Notes: generated by a model not told the origin, from the sequence alone. Positions 40,056 through 50,112 are shown, counted from the first letter of the stretch. The stretch: 64,000 nt of DNA from an uncultured Lachnospiraceae bacterium (GCA_949948735.1 CATLGV010000012.1:40117-104116), one strand, 5' to 3'. Numbers and translations are program-made.

Positions 40056-42509
40056 AATGTCAAATACCGACCTGCAGGTAAAGCGTTGCGCGTCTCCCTC
40101 CAGAATCGTCACACTGTGCGCTCCGGCTTCCATATCAAAGTAATTGTCAGACAGTCTGCAGTCTCCGTCAATTCCCATGATTTCCACATGCATCGCATAC
40201 GCCTGCGCGCGGACGGTCAGCGTATTCCCGCTTCTCTCCAGCGTAAGCTGCGGATTCTCAAAATAATAATGCTTGGGCGGCGTAAAGAGGCAGCTTCCCT
40301 CCGAAATCACCTCATTGTCCCGGCAAAACCGATAGCACAAATGGATTTTCCGCTCGTCATAGCCGCTAAAATCCCGTTTTTCAAGCCATATCCCGTCCAA
40401 AGCCGGAACCGTAACCGCCTGCTCTCCCCGCTCCAGCACCGCGCTGTCAGGGTCTCGCAGCTCCCACGAAACAACGCCCGATACCGGCTGCATCGTCTCA
40501 TTCGCCACATGCAGTCGCGCACTTTTTTCAATCGGCGACGGCTCGGCGATGCAATGCGGCCGCTCACTCAGCTCTCCGATTTCCTCGCACGAAATCATCA
40601 CCGGCGCAAACATCCTCCGCTCGGCATAGTGCAGCGCCTTCCAGCGTCCGTAATAATCAATGCCCGCCCAGGAGGCCACCGGCCAGATGTCATTGAGCTG
40701 CCACACCACCGCGCCCATGCAGCGACCGCGGTGCCTGCGGAAATGCTCCACCCCGTAGCGAATCGCATCTGCCTGCAGCAGCTGGGAAGCGTACAGCAGC
40801 TTGTCGAAGCTGTTCGGATACAGATAGGTTGCGGACAGGTATTCCAGAATTTTGCCGTTGGCAGCGCAGTTTCTCTGATGCATTTCCATCACCCTTGAGA
40901 AAATATTTCTGTCCTCGGGAAGCGTAAAGCTTTCCACCGTCCGCAGGCAGGGAAACGACTGAAAGCCAAATTCCGACAGATAGCGGAAGCGGAATTTGCG
41001 GTACTCCGTAAACGGCTTGCCGCCGTGCCATACATCCCAATAGTGCGTGTCCCCCTTATTCTCGTCCCAGGGATTGTCAAAATTCCCGCCGGCCGACGGA
41101 CTGGACGGCCAGTAAAAGGCCGCCGGATCCTCCCGCTGCAGCAGCTTCGGGATAATATACTCGAACAGCTTGATATAATCGCATTTCTGCTTCTCGGAGG
41201 GCTGCCACGCCCCGTCAAGCGTCTGTGTCTCCATCTCGTTGTTGCCGCACCAGAGGCCGAGGCAGGCGTGATGCCGGATACGCCTTACATTATCGGTGAT
41301 TTCCTTCGTGACGTTTTCCTCAAACGCGTCGTCCAGCTCATACGAAGCGCAGGCAAACATAAAGTCCTGCCAGACAATCAGCCCCAGCTCGTCGCAGATG
41401 TCGTAAAAATAATCGTCGGGATAATAACCGCCGCCCCACACGCGGATGCAATTGTGATTTGCCCACGCCGCGGCCTCCAGCAGCCTTCTTGTCCGCTCCC
41501 TTGTTATCCTGCCAAGCAGATTGTCCTCCGGGATATAGTCGGCGCCCATCGCAAAAATCTTCACGCCGTTGACCTCGTGCGCAAAGCAGCTTCCCCACTC
41601 GTCCGCTTCCGTATTCACCGTGAGCGTGCGCAGGCCGATTCGCCGCTCCCACACATCCAGCAGCGTGCCGTCCATGGTATAAAGCTCCGCCCGCACCCCA
41701 TACAGCGGCTGCTCTCCATAGCCTCGTGGCCACCACAGCCTGGGATGCTCAATCACAATGTCCGCAATATCGTTCTCTTTACTCTCCGTCCTGTAGCATT
41801 CCCCGTCAGGCGAGGTCACGCAGATGCGGATGGTCGTATAAATCATATCGGCAAGCTCCACGCCCGCGTCAAATTCCAGCGTCACCCTGCCCGCCTCATG
41901 CCGCTGTGTGATATAGAGCGGCGCAAGCCGCGCCTTTTGAACGCCCAGCAGGGAAATCTCCCGAAAAACGCCTGCGTCCGGAAGCCTCGGGCCCCAGTCC
42001 CAGCCAAACATGCAGTGCGCCTTTCGCAGATGAGGAAAGCCCCTCATGCAGTCGCCGGAGCCGCCGGTATAAATCTCCTCATTCGCCTCCCGGATATATT
42101 TTGTCGGGGAATGCAGCACGATTTTCAGCTCGTTTTCGCCCTCATGCAGCATTTCGCGCACCATAAACTCCCATGTACGGTGCATATTCCAGGTCATGCC
42201 CACGTACTCGTCGTTCAGATAAATATCCGCCAGCGTATCAATGCCGTCAAACCGCAGCAGCACCGCGCCGCAGTCCAGCAGCTCCTTCGTCGCCTCAAAC
42301 GTCCTTCTGATTACGAAATCGTTCTCCATCAAGGGCAGCACCCTGAGCTCATTGTCCCGATAAAAGGGATCCGGTATCAGCCCTTCCTGCAGCAGCGTCC
42401 CGTAAACCGTCCCCGGAAGCGCCATCGCTGTGCGCCCCTCCGGCAGAAGTCCCGCGTCCTTTCCCTCAATCTCCAGACTTCCCGTTCCGTTTAAACTTAT
42501 TTTTATCAT
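40047..42509 (-). CDS. Beta-mannosidase, glycoside hydrolase family 2
   Basis: 820 residues, no signal peptide, so cytoplasmic. GH2 layout: jelly-roll sugar-binding domain (L-P-G-T-V-Y-G-T-L, F-D-G-I-D-T-L-A-D-I-Y-L-N), immunoglobulin-like domain, TIM barrel. The acid/base region is L-W-C-G-N-N-E-M-E and the nucleophile lies in Y-L-S-E-F-G-F-Q-S-F-P, as in mannosidases of family 2. It releases terminal beta-mannose, e.g. from beta-mannooligosaccharides or N-glycan cores. No transporter or other glycan gene is next to it. Confidence 0.93.
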   Translation of the reverse strand: MIKISLNGTGSLEIEGKDAGLLPEGRTAMALPGTVYGTLLQEGLIPDPFYRDNELRVLPLMENDFVIRRTFEATKELLDCGAVLLRFDGIDTLADIYLNDEYVGMTWNMHRTWEFMVREMLHEGENELKIVLHSPTKYIREANEEIYTGGSGDCMRGFPHLRKAHCMFGWDWGPRLPDAGVFREISLLGVQKARLAPLYITQRHEAGRVTLEFDAGVELADMIYTTIRICVTSPDGECYRTESKENDIADIVIEHPRLWWPRGYGEQPLYGVRAELYTMDGTLLDVWERRIGLRTLTVNTEADEWGSCFAHEVNGVKIFAMGADYIPEDNLLGRITRERTRRLLEAAAWANHNCIRVWGGGYYPDDYFYDICDELGLIVWQDFMFACASYELDDAFEENVTKEITDNVRRIRHHACLGLWCGNNEMETQTLDGAWQPSEKQKCDYIKLFEYIIPKLLQREDPAAFYWPSSPSAGGNFDNPWDENKGDTHYWDVWHGGKPFTEYRKFRFRYLSEFGFQSFPCLRTVESFTLPEDRNIFSRVMEMHQRNCAANGKILEYLSATYLYPNSFDKLLYASQLLQADAIRYGVEHFRRHRGRCMGAVVWQLNDIWPVASWAGIDYYGRWKALHYAERRMFAPVMISCEEIGELSERPHCIAEPSPIEKSARLHVANETMQPVSGVVSWELRDPDSAVLERGEQAVTVPALDGIWLEKRDFSGYDERKIHLCYRFCRDNEVISEGSCLFTPPKHYYFENPQLTLERSGNTLTVRAQAYAMHVEIMGIDGDCRLSDNYFDMEAGAHSVTILEGDAQRFTCRSVFDIGG

Positions 42510-42673
42510 CCGCTTCTCTTCCTTTCTTCCGTATCTGCAGCACTCTCTTACAGTTTACAAAAAAACCCCCGTCACTGCAACCGTTTCCGAAAGAAATATT
42601 GTGTATTTTTTCACATTTTCTGATTACTGCTTCGCTCTGGACGCAATATTTTGATATTGAACGACGCATGCCC

Positions 42674-42702
42674 TTGTCAATGAGGCGCGCGCCCTGTATA
42701 AT
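42674..42702 (+). promoter_or_regulatory. Consensus promoter of the lipoprotein gene
   Basis: TTGTCA (42674-42679), 17 bases containing the palindrome GGCGCGCGCC-like core, TATAAT (42697-42702). Confidence 0.82.
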
Positions 42703-42756
42703 GGAATGACTGAAAGCTTTGATATTTACAAACCGAAAACGGAGGCACCCCATACA

Positions 42757-44229
42757 ATGAAACGCCGCACAATATACCAATTCACTTTATCCATACTCGC
42801 CTTTATAGCCGCCGGAAGCCTTACCGGATGCACCCGGGAAGCGCAGCAGTGCGCATCCGGAGCATTTCTTCACGCAGCTGCGCTGCCGGCGCAGCTGTCC
42901 GCCGCGGGGACGCAGGAGACTTCAGGGCGCCTGTCCGATGAACGGGCGCACGCCCTCTATGCCGAACACATCGGCCGTCTGCCGGAGGACACGCTTTATA
43001 CCTTCGCCGACCTCGGCATGGAATATCCGGTTATGCTCGAAGCCTCCCAGACCTTTTCCTACGGGGAAGAAAGCCCTGTTCAGGCCTGTATGGCCTGCGA
43101 GGTATATTGTTATAAACCGGATGGCGGACAGTATCTGGGCGGGACGCTTGACAGCATCGGCACCGCATATCCGATTGCCTGCGACAGCACCGGTCTGTAC
43201 GAGGCAGGCGCAAACGGCGTGCGACGGCTTATCATCGACGTTAGCGACACGGGCTGGCTGCGCCTTAAAACAGCCGAAGCCGCTTATGCCTCCTGTGATG
43301 AGGACGGAAACGCCTCTTATACCGCAGAGAGAGGCGGTGAAACGATTGAAATATCCGCGGCCCGGTACCAACAGCTCTATGACCGGTATCTGTCCGCCGC
43401 TGTCATCTCCTTTGACCAGGCGTCGCCTGCAAATATCATACCGGATGCGGCTCTGGAAGTCCTAAAGCAGCTTGAAGCCGCAAGCGGCCATCGTATGAAG
43501 ACCTATATCAGCGCAGACCTCAATCGCGACGGAGCCGAGGAATATATCGGCGCGTTCGCCGAGAACTGCTCCTGGCAATTCTGGTATTTTGACCCTGCCT
43601 CCGGCGCCGCCCGGCAGCTTCCGGGGATGTCCCAGGGCTTTGACGAATGCAGCCTTGCGCTGATTCATCACGATAACGAGACGCATGTTATCGCAAACGC
43701 CTACAATCTGATGGGCAACAACAAGCGTTTCAGTATTTTTGCATTCAGGGACTCGCAGCTTCAGGCGCTCGTACCGGACTGCTACGGCTATGTCCGGCAA
43801 AACGAACAGGGGGAAATCCTCCTGAACGTGGAGGATTACGACGGCGCCTACGACCCGGATTTGGACATCTATATCCATCACACCTGGAAGGACACCTATC
43901 TTTATTATGACAGCGGCGTTTACAGGGAATACGGCGCGCTCGAGCTGTCCGAGGCACAATTTCTGCGCTATGACAACGCCGCGGACATTTTATCCGACAT
44001 CCGCGCAAAATATTCCGACGACGATATCCGATTCTTTTACTTTCTGCGCGAAAACGGCGTTGTGCACATCCAATGCTGCGCCACAGAACCGGACGGATGG
44101 ATTTCGTTCTTTTATTACACCCTCCGCGTGGACGGAGCCCGCCTTACCGGCGGCCTTGAGCACTATTATGACGGTCGGATGTGGAGCTCCTTCTCACCTT
44201 TTGAGGCCACCTATCCGACTGCGCCCTGA
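42757..44229 (+). CDS. Lipoprotein of unknown function
   Basis: 490 residues from ATG 42757; GGAGG is twelve bases upstream. MKRRTIYQFTLSILAFIAA followed by S-L-T-G-C is a clear lipobox, with Cys about residue 25. The mature part is acidic and Tyr-rich, with D-L-N-R-D-G-A-E-E-Y-I-G-A-F near the middle, an EF-hand-like/FG-GAP-like calcium-loop pattern. The first half may be a separate domain. I do not recognise the family. Monocistronic behind its own promoter. Confidence 0.8.
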   Translation: MKRRTIYQFTLSILAFIAAGSLTGCTREAQQCASGAFLHAAALPAQLSAAGTQETSGRLSDERAHALYAEHIGRLPEDTLYTFADLGMEYPVMLEASQTFSYGEESPVQACMACEVYCYKPDGGQYLGGTLDSIGTAYPIACDSTGLYEAGANGVRRLIIDVSDTGWLRLKTAEAAYASCDEDGNASYTAERGGETIEISAARYQQLYDRYLSAAVISFDQASPANIIPDAALEVLKQLEAASGHRMKTYISADLNRDGAEEYIGAFAENCSWQFWYFDPASGAARQLPGMSQGFDECSLALIHHDNETHVIANAYNLMGNNKRFSIFAFRDSQLQALVPDCYGYVRQNEQGEILLNVEDYDGAYDPDLDIYIHHTWKDTYLYYDSGVYREYGALELSEAQFLRYDNAADILSDIRAKYSDDDIRFFYFLRENGVVHIQCCATEPDGWISFFYYTLRVDGARLTGGLEHYYDGRMWSSFSPFEATYPTAP

Positions 44230-44264
44230 CGGATAATGCCCGATGTACGCTTCCACAATATGGC

Positions 44265-44402
44265 ATGGAGACCGTCGACAGCGTCATACCGCGCGCCGCG
44301 TTGCTGCACGCCCCGGCAGCCATCTGGTATTGGGGAAGGCTCATTGTATATCTCGGATTTAAAATGGAAAGCTTTGAAAAATATATGCATTACAGCCCCT
44401 GA
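44265..44402 (+). pseudogene. Possible remnant of a larger gene (45 codons)
   Basis: The frame METVDSVIPRAALLHAPAAI continues W-Y-W-G-R-L-I-V-Y-L-G-F to K-Y-M-H-Y-S-P and a stop. It looks like a real protein C-terminus (hydrophobic helix, aromatic-rich end) but lacks a ribosome binding site and upstream coding sequence. It overlaps the TetR gene end by 13 bases. It may be a relic or chance. Confidence 0.3.
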
Positions 44403-44923
44403 CTTTGGAACAGCTGCTTCATTTCCTCTGCGGATTCCTGCATTCCCCTCCGGAACCATACCTCAATCCACCCATACAAGCTGTATGCGGCAAACGCTTT
44501 CGCATAAGCCTCGCCTTTGGGTAGATCCGGCTTTAATTCCATCATATCCAAAATAACATCCTTGAGCAGATAAACCATATGGCGTTCGTTTAAAAGCCGG
44601 TAGAACGCCCTGTGCTGTTCAAAATGCCCGAATACCATGCCGATGCCCGAGCTGAGGGGAAGCTTGTTATCCTTCTCCCAGCTGCTTTTCCATCCGTCAA
44701 ATAGTTCGTTTACATGCGCCCGCAGGATATCCTCCTTACTGTTAAAATTGCGGTAAAAGGACACCCGCCCGATGCCTGCATTGTCGCACAATTCGCTGAT
44801 TGTGATATCCTCAATCTCTTTCTTTTCCAGCAAATTCAAAAGGGAATCCGTTATATGCTTTATCACATACTTATTTCTCCCTTCATTGCTCATCGGTGAT
44901 ACAGTTTCCCTGCTTTGTCTCAT
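44390..44923 (-). CDS. TetR/AcrR-family transcription regulator
   Basis: 177 residues from ATG 44923 behind AGGAGGAG. The N-terminal HTH reads I-T-D-S-L-L-N-L-L-E-K-K-E-I-E-D-I-T-I-S-E-L then G-I-G-R-V-S-F-Y-R-N-F-N-S-K-E-D-I-L, classic TetR. The C-terminal part resembles the TetR_C_7 group (ligand domain of DhaS-like regulators). The perfect 18-bp palindrome at 44965-44982 lies about 42 bases upstream and could be its operator. No divergent target gene is present. Confidence 0.92.
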   Translation of the reverse strand: MRQSRETVSPMSNEGRNKYVIKHITDSLLNLLEKKEIEDITISELCDNAGIGRVSFYRNFNSKEDILRAHVNELFDGWKSSWEKDNKLPLSSGIGMVFGHFEQHRAFYRLLNERHMVYLLKDVILDMMELKPDLPKGEAYAKAFAAYSLYGWIEVWFRRGMQESAEEMKQLFQSQGL

Positions 44924-44964
44924 TTTTGCTCCTCCTGTGGACATCTCATAAAAACCTGATACAA

Positions 44965-44982
44965 TACCCTCAATTGAGGGTA
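44965..44982. repeat. Perfect 18-bp palindrome, copy 1
   Basis: TACCCTCAATTGAGGGTA, flanked to give ATACCC...GGGTAT. An identical copy is at 60728-60745, a half-copy at 12369, and variants form the ends of the 17360 element. Confidence 0.85.
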
Positions 44983-45068
44983 TCACTCTTTATACAAAAA
45001 TGTCAAAATTCTTCCGGCTGTAAACCAGCGCCACAGCCGCCATACCGATAAGACGTCTTCACTTCGCT

Positions 45069-46277
45069 CTATGCTTTTGTAAACACCGCGGTAACGTACA
45101 TCTCCCCATCCCGTATCTCCGCAAATATTTCCCCGTTCATTTTCCGCATAAGCGTACGGCCGATGTAAAGTCCCAGACCGCTTCCGGGCACATTTTCGGC
45201 GTTCTCGCCCCGCCAGAAGCTTTCAAAGGCATGGGGCAGGTCGGTGTCCGCAAGGGTGCAGCCGCTGTTGCGGACGGTTACAAGTATGCAGTCGTCCTCC
45301 TCGGAAAAATCCAGCGAAATGCTTTTTCCGTCCCCGTACTTAACAGCGTTTTCCATAACATTCTGCAGGACCTCAATGCTGCGGTCGAAATCGCCGTTCA
45401 AAAGACAGTCGGCGTACCGCGATACCAGAAAATCGGTTCCTGTAAGAGACAGCTTTTCCGCGTAATACCCTTTTATCTTTGTCACAAGCCCGGAAAGATA
45501 AAACACTCCCATATGCACATCGAAGCTTAGAAAATCCTCTCTGGACGCAGTAACTATCTGCGAAACATAGCGCTCTATCTCGTTGGCCTTCGCGTCGATG
45601 CATTTGGCTGTCTCAAGCTGCTTTTCGGGACTTTTGTACAGTCCCTTTGCGTACAGCTTTATCGCCGAAAGCGGCGTTTTTATGTCGTGTGACAGGGACA
45701 AAAGCAGCATTTTTTTCTCCCGCTGCAAATCAAGCTCCCGCTTTTTCTGCTGCTCCATGTTTTCGCGGAGCATATCGACGCCCCATATAAAACGTCCGAA
45801 AAAGCGGTTCTTCGTTTCCTTTATGGGGACGGTTAGATTCCCCCTTGCCAGCTCGCAGGGTACATCTGCCAGCTTCTCAAACGGCGCGAGAATGGCAAAT
45901 TTAACGTACAGCATAACGAAAAGGACGACCGCCGCCATCCCCCCGAGAATAACGTTCACGACAAGCACAAGCCGCAGCCTGCCGCTGCCGCCGTCCACAC
46001 TGTAATCAAAACGGTACAGCTCTCCGCCTATTTCACGTACTGCATAGTCGCTGTCCGTGTCAAAAAAATCCCCGCCGTATTCTTCTATACCGGTTACATA
46101 TTTGCAGTCCGAAAGGTCAGCATGACCGTACGCTTCAATCTGGCGGGCAAGACGGCTTATCTCCACACGGTAGGGTCTGCCGCCGGCGCCGTCCGCCAAA
46201 AGAATGATATTCGCCGCCCCAAACAGCACCGCCAGTACCAGTACCACCGCCGCGAAGATTTTGTTAAACGCTTTCAT
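45069..46277 (-). CDS. Sensor histidine kinase of an OmpR-type two-component system
   Basis: 402 residues. Membrane helices at about 7-28 and 112-134 frame an 80-residue extracytoplasmic sensor (HADLSDCKYVTGIEEYG...). Then HAMP, HisKA with phosphorylated His in L-S-L-S-H-D-I-K-T-P-L-S-A-I, N box N-V-M-E-N-A-V-K-Y-G and G box G-S-G-L-G-L-Y-I. Its start overlaps the response regulator end by 14 bases, implying coupling. With the ABC genes just upstream it resembles kinase/ABC modules that detect and expel antimicrobial peptides or other envelope-active compounds; this is inference. Confidence 0.92.
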   Translation of the reverse strand: MKAFNKIFAAVVLVLAVLFGAANIILLADGAGGRPYRVEISRLARQIEAYGHADLSDCKYVTGIEEYGGDFFDTDSDYAVREIGGELYRFDYSVDGGSGRLRLVLVVNVILGGMAAVVLFVMLYVKFAILAPFEKLADVPCELARGNLTVPIKETKNRFFGRFIWGVDMLRENMEQQKKRELDLQREKKMLLLSLSHDIKTPLSAIKLYAKGLYKSPEKQLETAKCIDAKANEIERYVSQIVTASREDFLSFDVHMGVFYLSGLVTKIKGYYAEKLSLTGTDFLVSRYADCLLNGDFDRSIEVLQNVMENAVKYGDGKSISLDFSEEDDCILVTVRNSGCTLADTDLPHAFESFWRGENAENVPGSGLGLYIGRTLMRKMNGEIFAEIRDGEMYVTAVFTKA

Positions 46278-46929
46278 ATCTGTATCCTGCTCCCCACACG
46301 GTCAGAATTTTTTTCGGAGACCTGGGGTCGTCCTCAATTTTTTGCCGCAGCCATTTTATGTGTACCGTCAGGGTCTGCCGCTCGGAACAGCTGTCGCTCC
46401 CCCAGACCTGCCTGAAAATATATTCCTTGCTGAGCGTCCTGCCCCTGTTTTCAGCCAGAAGCAGAAGCAGGTCAAATTCCTTGGCTGTCATTTCAAGGGG
46501 GACGCCGTTTTTGTACACCCTTCTGCCTACCCTGTTTATGCGTATATCGCCGTCCAGCATTTCGTCCAAAGCATACCGCCATTTGAAAATACCGCGTATT
46601 TTTGCCAGCATGATGTCGATGTCGTAGGGCTTTTCGATGTAATCGTCCGCGCCGAGGCCGAGGCCGCAGAGCTGGTCCTCCTTGGCGGCTTTCGCACTTA
46701 CGATCAGTATGGGAACATTGCTTTCCTCCCGGATTTTTTTGCATACCCCAAAGCCGTCCATACCCGGCAGCATAATATCAAGCACAATAAGCCTTGCGCC
46801 GTACCTTTCGTACAGCGACAAGGCTTTTTCACCCGTCTCGGCTACGGACACCGTGTAATTCTCCCCGCGGAGGAAATCGCACAGCAGTCCCGAAAGCTCC
46901 TTATTGTCCTCAACAATCAGTATATCCAT
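46264..46929 (-). CDS. OmpR/PhoB-family response regulator
   Basis: 221 residues from ATG 46929 (MDILIVEDN). Receiver: I-V-E-D-N, phosphoacceptor in L-D-I-M-L-P-G-M-D-G and Lys in Y-I-E-K-P-Y-D. C-terminal winged helix with L-E-M-T-A-K-E-F-D-L-L and V-H-I-K-W-L-R-Q-K-I-E. Just three bases separate it from the ATPase stop. It pairs with the overlapping kinase. Confidence 0.95.
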   Translation of the reverse strand: MDILIVEDNKELSGLLCDFLRGENYTVSVAETGEKALSLYERYGARLIVLDIMLPGMDGFGVCKKIREESNVPILIVSAKAAKEDQLCGLGLGADDYIEKPYDIDIMLAKIRGIFKWRYALDEMLDGDIRINRVGRRVYKNGVPLEMTAKEFDLLLLLAENRGRTLSKEYIFRQVWGSDSCSERQTLTVHIKWLRQKIEDDPRSPKKILTVWGAGYRYESV

Positions 46930-46931
46930 CC

Positions 46932-47696
46932 TTACCAACCCAATTCCAAAAGCCAGTTATTCAGCGCCCGCTCCCGCTCTCTCATCCGGGATGGACCCTC
47001 GCACCTGTCTAAATGATACTCTCCTTTTATGTTTCCATCAACTATATAAAGCGTTCTTGTGCATCTTGCCGCGACCTTTACGTCGTGCGTGACAAGCATC
47101 ATTGTAGTGCCGTCATCATTCAGCCTGGCAAGCTCCTCCATGACCTCGTCGGAGGAGGCGCGGTTCAGCGCACCGGTAGGCTCGTCCGCGAATATTATTT
47201 TGGGCCTGTTTATCATACTGCGGCATATACATGCGCGTTGAAGCTGCCCTCCCGATACCTCGTTGATGTCGTTGCCGGCAACGTCCGTTATGCCAAGCCT
47301 GCGCATAAGCTCACGCCCACGCTGCAGTATTTCTCTGCGTGTTTCGCCTGTCTTCGCGGACTGCGCCGCAGGAAGGATTATGTTGTCCAGAATCGTGAGA
47401 TTCTTTAGCATGTACATCTGCTGGAAAATAAATCCCATCTCGTCAAGGCGCAGGTCAGCAAGCTCCCTCTCGCCCATTTCGGCAATATTTTTCCCGCAGA
47501 ACAGAGCCTCTCCCGCGGTAATGCCGTCCATGCCCGAAACGGCGTAAAGCAGCGTGGATTTTCCGGAGCCGGAGGGCCCCATAACTGCCACCATTTCCCC
47601 CTCGCCAACGGTAAAGCTTACGTTTTTGAGAACGTTGTTCTGGCGTTTATTTACGATATAGGTTTTGCAGAGGTTATTCACTTCAAGAATATTCAT
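46932..47696 (-). CDS. ABC transporter ATP-binding protein (MacB/BceA-like)
   Basis: 254 residues: Walker A G-P-S-G-S-G-K-S-T, Q loop Q-Q-M-Y-M, signature V-S-G-G-Q-L-Q-R-A-C, Walker B I-I-F-A-D-E-P-T-G-A-L-N and the switch His in V-T-H-D-V-K. The 'DEPTGAL' form marks the LolD/MacB/BceA group that works with FtsX-type permeases. Partner is the permease 28 bases upstream. The last 25 residues are a charged tail beyond the core. Confidence 0.94.
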   Translation of the reverse strand: MNILEVNNLCKTYIVNKRQNNVLKNVSFTVGEGEMVAVMGPSGSGKSTLLYAVSGMDGITAGEALFCGKNIAEMGERELADLRLDEMGFIFQQMYMLKNLTILDNIILPAAQSAKTGETRREILQRGRELMRRLGITDVAGNDINEVSGGQLQRACICRSMINRPKIIFADEPTGALNRASSDEVMEELARLNDDGTTMMLVTHDVKVAARCTRTLYIVDGNIKGEYHLDRCEGPSRMRERERALNNWLLELGW

Positions 47697-47724
47697 ATCG
47701 GTTATTTCCTTTCCTTATTCAGTA

Positions 47725-50112
47725 TCATTCAATATTTGCGGTGTCCGAGGGCCTGATTTTTTTCGTGTACAGCGAGGTCAGAAACGCGCCTGCAGCGGTT
47801 GCGGCAAGTACAATGGCAGGGAATATGGCGTATATCTCCACGGGGGCCTGCACATATTCCACGCCCATTTCAAGGCCCATCGTTCTGAAAATGGGGTCGA
47901 AGCAAAGCTCTGTAAGGGACATACCCAAAAGCTCCGCGATAAGAACAGCCATCGCTGCCGAAATCAAAAATCTTAACGTGTACTGCCCGTATATTTTGGC
48001 GTTCCTCATGCCAATGGCTTTCATAAGGGCGATTTCCGCCTGCTCTCTGGCGATAAAGGAACGCTCCATAAGCACGGTCACAAGCGCGGCTAAAATCACC
48101 GTAAGGACAGCCGACATTTTTTTCACCGCGTCCATAGCGTCGCCGACTCCTGTGGTGTCCTTTACATTTTCGCCCGCTGTTTTAACGCTTGAAAATTCAG
48201 GGTAAAGCTCCTTGATTTTTTCAATTCTGCACAATACCTCCTCATCGTCGGGGTCGTCGGTAAATTTTATCTGCGTACCGATGGAGCCGACTGCTGTTAT
48301 ATAGTTTATCTCGTAGTCGGTATGGACTCTTACGGAAGTCCCCTGATTAACCATTGCCTGATACAGAGCGGTTATGATGAACTCCGCTGTTTCGCCCGTC
48401 GGGTAAGATACGGTAACGGTATCGCCTATATCCGCCTTAATCTTTTTTGCCAAAAGGGTCGTTATTGCAATTTCGCCGCTGTTTTGGGGAGGCGTACCCT
48501 CTGAATATTCGTACATATCCATTGTTGTTCCCGTCCCCTGAAGCACAGCTGTCTTGCTTTCATATTCGCCGTGTCTTATCATCGGATACATAAAATATTC
48601 CGTCATACATTCCGCAGGCATACCGTTCCTGGCAAGGGTCTGCTCCATATCCTCAAGATATTTTTTGACCTTTTCATGTCCGTCCCCGGTCATAAAATTC
48701 ATCGCTTCGTCGCCGATGTCCGTAACAACGTGGCAGTCCGCCATGCCAAAATATTTCAGCAGCTTTCCGCTTTTAAGAGACGCCGTGGCATTGGAAAGTA
48801 TGATCAGCAGCGACATACACAGAAAAAACGCAAGCATGATGACCGTATAGCGTCTGGGACTGCTTACAATGTCGTTTGCGGCAAGGAAAGCCGTTGTACC
48901 CAGCCTTGATTTTCCAAGGCTCATCACGCTCTTTTTGCGGAAGCGTTCTCCTGTCTGACCGTTTCTTACAGCGTCGATAGGGGACATTTTGCTCACCCTG
49001 CGCGTACAGCCCAGACAGAACAGGAGTATTACAGCCGCTACCCAAACTGCACAGACGACGTTGATAAAACCGTTATTGCCGCTGTCTATTATAATAGACC
49101 CTGTGGAAAGATTCATAAGCATTTTTCCGAACGGGTAGCTGAGTACCAGACCGACTGCCGTGCCGACAGCGGAAATGGCGGCGTATTTTGTAAGGTACAG
49201 TCCCCGGATTTTGATGTTGCGTATGCCTATGGCCTTCATAACGCCTATCTCGCGAAACTCTTCGGAGAGGGTAAAGGTTATGGTAAACCGCAGCACCACG
49301 AAGGATATGATGATAAGGATACAGCTCACCACAAGAATAAGACCCGTGATTATCATATCAAAAATATAGGCCTTGCCCAGTATATCCGTGCCGGACGCAA
49401 AGGTAAAGCAGTCGGATATATCCGCTATCTGAGACAGGGCGCTGTCAAGGTCAGCGGTGTGTATGTATAAAAGTTTTCCACCGTACATGGTTTTTATCGT
49501 CTCATCGGACACATATTCGTCAAAGTCCTCGCCGCTTATTATAAACTTTTTAATGCCCGTCAGCTCCGAACCTAAGACAGCGTCCTTGAAGCCGCCCGCA
49601 AAGGTAAATTCACGGCTTACGCCCTCCGCTTCGACGATGATTTTGTCGCCGACATGAAGTCCCATGTTTTTCTCTATGAAACAGGTGGCGTATATTTTTC
49701 CTTTCGGTACGCTTTCAAGAATACTTCCGTCGTCCAGAAAATAATTTATTCCCATATCTGCGCCGCTCTGTAATACTAATGTCTGACCAAGGTTGGCGCC
49801 GTTAAGCGGTTCGCCGTCCCGCATAATATTTGACTGGGATATCTGGACAACCTCCTCGATACGGAACTCGTCTATCGCCGGGGCGTTTTCAAGGACTTCA
49901 TAAACGTCCTTATCAGAAGTCTTGTTCTGGTACCATGCGCAGTAATCGGGCACGTCCGCCATTTCAAAATATCTGTCCAGCGCAGTCATCACGGTGATGA
50001 TGTTGCTCACGCCGGAGGACACAAACATCGACGCAAGTATAATAAATACCAGCAGGATAACGTTCATCGTCCTTTTGCGTTTCAGGTCTTTTTTCAGTAT
50101 GTTCAGGTACAT
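47725..50112 (-). CDS. FtsX-family ABC permease
   Basis: 795 residues, ATG 50112 behind GAGGAG. One N-terminal membrane helix, a large extracytoplasmic domain (about 50-260), three helices of a first FtsX domain (around 265-390), then a repeat of the same layout (helix near 430, MacB-like periplasmic-type domain, three helices near 690-790). R-E-I-G-V-M-K-A-I-G-I-R and E-I-A-L-M-K-A-I-G-M-R are the two FtsX coupling motifs. It is a mechanotransmission-type transporter or peptide exporter/sensor working with the downstream ATPase. First gene of the four-gene operon. Confidence 0.93.
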   Translation of the reverse strand: MYLNILKKDLKRKRTMNVILLVFIILASMFVSSGVSNIITVMTALDRYFEMADVPDYCAWYQNKTSDKDVYEVLENAPAIDEFRIEEVVQISQSNIMRDGEPLNGANLGQTLVLQSGADMGINYFLDDGSILESVPKGKIYATCFIEKNMGLHVGDKIIVEAEGVSREFTFAGGFKDAVLGSELTGIKKFIISGEDFDEYVSDETIKTMYGGKLLYIHTADLDSALSQIADISDCFTFASGTDILGKAYIFDMIITGLILVVSCILIIISFVVLRFTITFTLSEEFREIGVMKAIGIRNIKIRGLYLTKYAAISAVGTAVGLVLSYPFGKMLMNLSTGSIIIDSGNNGFINVVCAVWVAAVILLFCLGCTRRVSKMSPIDAVRNGQTGERFRKKSVMSLGKSRLGTTAFLAANDIVSSPRRYTVIMLAFFLCMSLLIILSNATASLKSGKLLKYFGMADCHVVTDIGDEAMNFMTGDGHEKVKKYLEDMEQTLARNGMPAECMTEYFMYPMIRHGEYESKTAVLQGTGTTMDMYEYSEGTPPQNSGEIAITTLLAKKIKADIGDTVTVSYPTGETAEFIITALYQAMVNQGTSVRVHTDYEINYITAVGSIGTQIKFTDDPDDEEVLCRIEKIKELYPEFSSVKTAGENVKDTTGVGDAMDAVKKMSAVLTVILAALVTVLMERSFIAREQAEIALMKAIGMRNAKIYGQYTLRFLISAAMAVLIAELLGMSLTELCFDPIFRTMGLEMGVEYVQAPVEIYAIFPAIVLAATAAGAFLTSLYTKKIRPSDTANIE

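Noticed and set aside
41025..42494. Long plus-strand open frame antisense to the beta-mannosidase gene
   Set aside because: No domain or ribosome binding site; the opposite strand encodes a complete GH2 enzyme.
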